Notes under the pieces: model-generated
Seen by the model: the letters and a program-made list of their open reading frames with translations, nothing else
The model's database searches: none
Told to the model about the DNA's origin: nothing
Part shown: piece by piece, positions 39,543-41,865 of the stretch
How positions within the stretch are numbered: position 1 is the first letter of the stretch
Layout: each line of letters begins with the position of its first letter
Translations under genes and position numbers: made by a program
Assembly (NCBI GenBank): GCA_900540455.1
Contig: UQGD01000021.1
Coordinates: 1-41,865 of the forward strand
Length of the DNA: 41,865 nucleotides
Direction of reading: 5' to 3'
Origin: an uncultured Faecalibacterium sp.
GTDB lineage: Bacteria; Bacillota; Clostridia; Oscillospirales; Ruminococcaceae

Positions 39543-41585
39543 ATGGCATATACCGATGATTGGGAGAGCTTGATGAACGGCGTGTTCGGCCCGGGAGGGA
39601 AGCTGCGCTCCCGCCCAAAATCCGACCCGGAGACTCCCCCAAAGCAGTCGGGGGGCTTTGCAGAATTGAACGCTGTGCTGCTGGACCAGCAAAGGCGGCT
39701 GGATGAGCAGCTGCGCCGCCAGAGCGAACAAATGCGGCGGCAGGACACCGCCGCAGCCGATGCCCTGGCCAGCAGCCGCCAGATGTTACAGGATATGGAG
39801 GAGGACGGGCTGCTCTCGCCTTGGCAGACGGGGCCTGCCCCCGCACCGGCCGGCAGCTTTGAGGGGCTTGCCGACGAGGTAAAAAAGACCGTTCTTGGGC
39901 AGGACCCCTTTGTGGAAGGCGTCGTGCGGGCCATGCGCCGCCCCTTTGTGATGGGGGTGGACGGGCCTGCCGCCCGCAATGTGATCCTGCTGTGGGGGTC
40001 GGTGGGGACGGGCCGCCACTTTGCCTTGCAGGAGACCGCCCGCTGCATGGCAGGCCGGGGACTTTTGCGCAGCGACCGCATCGAGACGCTGGACCTGGCG
40101 CTCTACCCCAATGCCGGGGACGAGAAGCTGTTTTTGCAGGACTTGTACGCTGCCCTCCACGCCCCGGGCGACATCCTGGCCCTGGAGCATTACGAAAACT
40201 GCCACCCGGCGTTTCTGCGGGTGCTGGGGGATCTGGCCATGCGGGGCAGCGCCCCTTTGTCCAGCCGCTACCTGGTAAACAAGCAGGGCATCCTGGTGGA
40301 TGCCGGCACCGCCCTGGCGCCCGGCGCTGTGGGCCGCATCGACCCGCAGGGCAAGTACCTGGTATTCTTCTCCCACAAGGGGCGGCAGGCGTTTGCGGAC
40401 AAGCTGGGTGCCCCGGCTGCCGCCGCCCTGGGGGATGTATGCCGGACCTCGCCCTTTACCCCCACCGACCTGGCGGCTCTGGCCGCCGGGCAGCTGAATG
40501 CCCTGGCACACCGGGTCAGCGCCCGGCTGGGGCTGACCCTTGCCGCCGATGCCGCTGTACGGGACTATGTGGCCGCCCAATGCTCGGCCCATAAAGGCGC
40601 CGGCGCCCTGGCTGCGTGCTGCGACCGGATCTTCCGTGCGCTGAGCGAATACTGCCTGCAGACCGACAAGACCCTGAGCGGCACGCTGCGGCTGGCCGCC
40701 GGAGAAAAAGGGCTGACCTTTGCCCTCAACGACGGCCCCGCCCAGCCCCTGGCCGACCTTCTGCCCACCCCCACTGCGGACGGTGCCGCCCAGGCTGTGC
40801 GGCAGGAGCTGGACAGCCTGGTAGGGCTTGCCCCTGTCAAGGAATACGTTTTTGGCCTGGCAGACAACCTGCAGGTACAGCGCCGCCGGGCGGCAGCAGG
40901 GCTGCCCACGGCCAAGCTCTCGATGCACATGATCTTTACCGGCAACCCCGGCACCGGCAAGACCACCATTGCCCGGCTGGTAGGGCGGTACCTGAAAGCC
41001 ATTGGCGCACTGAGCGGCGGGCAGCTGGTGGAGGTGAGCCGGGCGGATCTGGTAGGCCGCTACACCGGCCACACCGCCCCCCTGACCAACAGCGTGATCC
41101 AGAGCGCTCTGGGCGGCGTACTGTTCATTGACGAAGCATACAGCCTGTACCGGGGCGAGCAGGACAGCTTTGGGCTGGAAGCCATCGACACCCTGGTCAA
41201 GGGCATGGAGGACCACCGGGAGGAACTGGTGGTGATCCTGGCCGGATACACCCGGGAGATGGAGACCTTCCTTACCGCCAACAGCGGTCTGGCCAGCCGG
41301 TTTCCGAACCAGATCGAATTTCCGGACTACACCCCGGAGGAGCTTTTGGACATTACCACCGTACAGGCCAAAGCCCGGGGCTACCGCCTGGACGAGGGCT
41401 GCACCTTCCCTCTTTGGGGGTATTACAAGCGCCGTCAAGCCCTGGACAGCCGCACCGCCGGCAACGGGCGTCTGGCCCGCAACACCCTGGAAAAGGCGAT
41501 CTTCAACCAGAGCCGCCGCCTGATCGCCCAGCCGGAAGCCCCGCTGGATCTGATCCTGGCCGGAGACCTGGAGTTTGAGGAGTAA
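39543..41585 (+). CDS. SpoVK/CbxX-type AAA ATPase with degenerate ClpB-like domain
   Basis: 680 residues from ATG 39543, with AAGGAGG seven bases ahead. A charged coiled coil (about 40-88) precedes a first AAA module (about 105-370) that resembles the second ATPase domain of ClpA/ClpB: VLGQDPFVEGVVRAMRR, then a broken Walker A GSVGTGRH (152-159, lysine replaced by arginine), and LALEHYENCHPAFLRVL where Walker B should be. The second AAA module (about 420-680) is intact: Walker A GNPGTGKTT (467-475), Walker B GGVLFIDEAY (524-533), as in SpoVK and the Rubisco activase CbxX. Probably a hexameric remodelling ATPase whose first domain only binds or builds. Target unknown; divergent from spoIIE. 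Confidence 0.85.
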   Translation: MAYTDDWESLMNGVFGPGGKLRSRPKSDPETPPKQSGGFAELNAVLLDQQRRLDEQLRRQSEQMRRQDTAAADALASSRQMLQDMEEDGLLSPWQTGPAPAPAGSFEGLADEVKKTVLGQDPFVEGVVRAMRRPFVMGVDGPAARNVILLWGSVGTGRHFALQETARCMAGRGLLRSDRIETLDLALYPNAGDEKLFLQDLYAALHAPGDILALEHYENCHPAFLRVLGDLAMRGSAPLSSRYLVNKQGILVDAGTALAPGAVGRIDPQGKYLVFFSHKGRQAFADKLGAPAAAALGDVCRTSPFTPTDLAALAAGQLNALAHRVSARLGLTLAADAAVRDYVAAQCSAHKGAGALAACCDRIFRALSEYCLQTDKTLSGTLRLAAGEKGLTFALNDGPAQPLADLLPTPTADGAAQAVRQELDSLVGLAPVKEYVFGLADNLQVQRRRAAAGLPTAKLSMHMIFTGNPGTGKTTIARLVGRYLKAIGALSGGQLVEVSRADLVGRYTGHTAPLTNSVIQSALGGVLFIDEAYSLYRGEQDSFGLEAIDTLVKGMEDHREELVVILAGYTREMETFLTANSGLASRFPNQIEFPDYTPEELLDITTVQAKARGYRLDEGCTFPLWGYYKRRQALDSRTAGNGRLARNTLEKAIFNQSRRLIAQPEAPLDLILAGDLEFEE

Positions 41586-41624
41586 GGGGCAGGGTCCCTT
41601 TGCTATGATCCTATTAAAAAGCAA

Positions 41625-41671
41625 AAAGCTGTCCGCACTGCGATGGAGCAGAGCGGACAGCTTTCTTATTT
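41625..41671 (+). terminator. Terminator of the AAA ATPase gene
   Basis: AAAGCTGTCCGC pairs with GCGGACAGCTTT across a 16-base loop, followed by CTTATTTTTT. Confidence 0.75.
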
Positions 41672-41741
41672 TTTATTTACGTTTCTGCCGTGGGACGCTC
41701 CGCTGGGCAGAAGGCGTCTGAGGGGATGTTCTCTTTGGCAC

Positions 41742-41865
41742 AGACGCTTTTTCCGATTTTGCCCCGGCTCCGATTTGGAAAGCACTCACCAAAAGCGGCA
41801 GCAAGGCGGAGAGAAACCCTCTCCGTCACGGCTTCGCCGTGCCACCTCTCCCGAAAGGGAGAGGC
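41742..41865. repeat. Second copy of the intergenic repeat, cut by the window end
   Basis: The first 36 bases equal 5242-5277 exactly; after about 20 less similar bases the match continues through the CACGGC-TTC-GCCGTG and CTCTCCC-GAAA-GGGAGAG hairpins to the last base. Same orientation. No gene lies between 41586 and 41865. Confidence 0.9.

Overview
The window reads as chromosomal DNA of a GC-rich, low-to-moderately spore-gene-bearing Firmicute of the Oscillospiraceae (Faecalibacterium / Gemmiger / Subdoligranulum type). Reasons: strong AGGAGG-type ribosome binding sites, sigma-A promoters of clear -35/-10 form, Firmicute gene families (SpoIIE, SpoVK-like AAA, HtrA with cytoplasmic N-terminus, YwlG/DUF436, MnmM, MMPL plus YhgE-like pair), no outer-membrane genes, and a cluster of palindromic intergenic repeats of the kind I associate with Faecalibacterium-like genomes. 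The genus assignment is inference. No transposase, phage gene, integrase or CRISPR array was seen.

Layout. 93-4960: a secreted YhgE/Pip-like heptad-repeat protein and an MMPL/RND transporter (minus strand), divergent from a TetR regulator, with two matching TGAC-N5-GTCA operators between them. 5070-5229: tRNA-Val(GAC) with promoter and terminator. 5242-5760: gene-free island of palindromic repeats, of which another copy runs off the right end of the window (41742-41865). 5824-8350: LysR regulator followed by a secreted lipase-like hydrolase (minus). 8679-11481: TraX-like membrane protein, MerR regulator, and a DapB-like/diaminopentanoate-dehydrogenase-like oxidoreductase behind a textbook 19-bp-spacer MerR promoter. 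11554-11932: two tRNA-Ser genes (GCT, TGA; minus). 12015-14873: LexA-like S24 repressor, radical-SAM putative DNA repair protein and its DUF4130 partner, apparently one operon. 15078-17984: cyclophilin, PatB/MalY aminotransferase, MutY. 18109-19814: small membrane protein and an M23-like protein whose zinc ligands are gone. 19886-21229: HtrA protease (minus). 21500-25295: GNAT-MnmM fusion, release factor 3 with an elaborate leader, aldo/keto reductase. 25361-26570: ECF sigma and its zinc-finger anti-sigma, behind an ECF-type promoter. 26644-28602: type I pullulanase. 28750-33203: operon of a TatA-like/strictosidine-synthase-like propeller protein, DUF436, YggS and an ABC exporter. 33481-35711: CssRS-like two-component system. 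35755-36868: pectinesterase plus a 50-residue membrane protein. 37016-39304: SpoIIE. 39543-41585: SpoVK/CbxX-type ATPase with an extra degenerate AAA domain.

How the genes connect. Envelope stress is a theme: the two-component pair, HtrA with TTTTCACA boxes like those described for CssR in Bacillus subtilis, the ECF/anti-sigma pair, and the MMPL transporter with its own repressor. DNA maintenance is a second: the S24-rSAM-DUF4130 operon and MutY. The observations most worth following are the prfC leader (a start-stop ATG-TAA with its own Shine-Dalgarno sequence followed by a terminator-like hairpin), the S24-controlled rSAM operon, the shared boxes linking the two-component system to htrA, and the hairpin that hides the spoIIE ribosome binding site.
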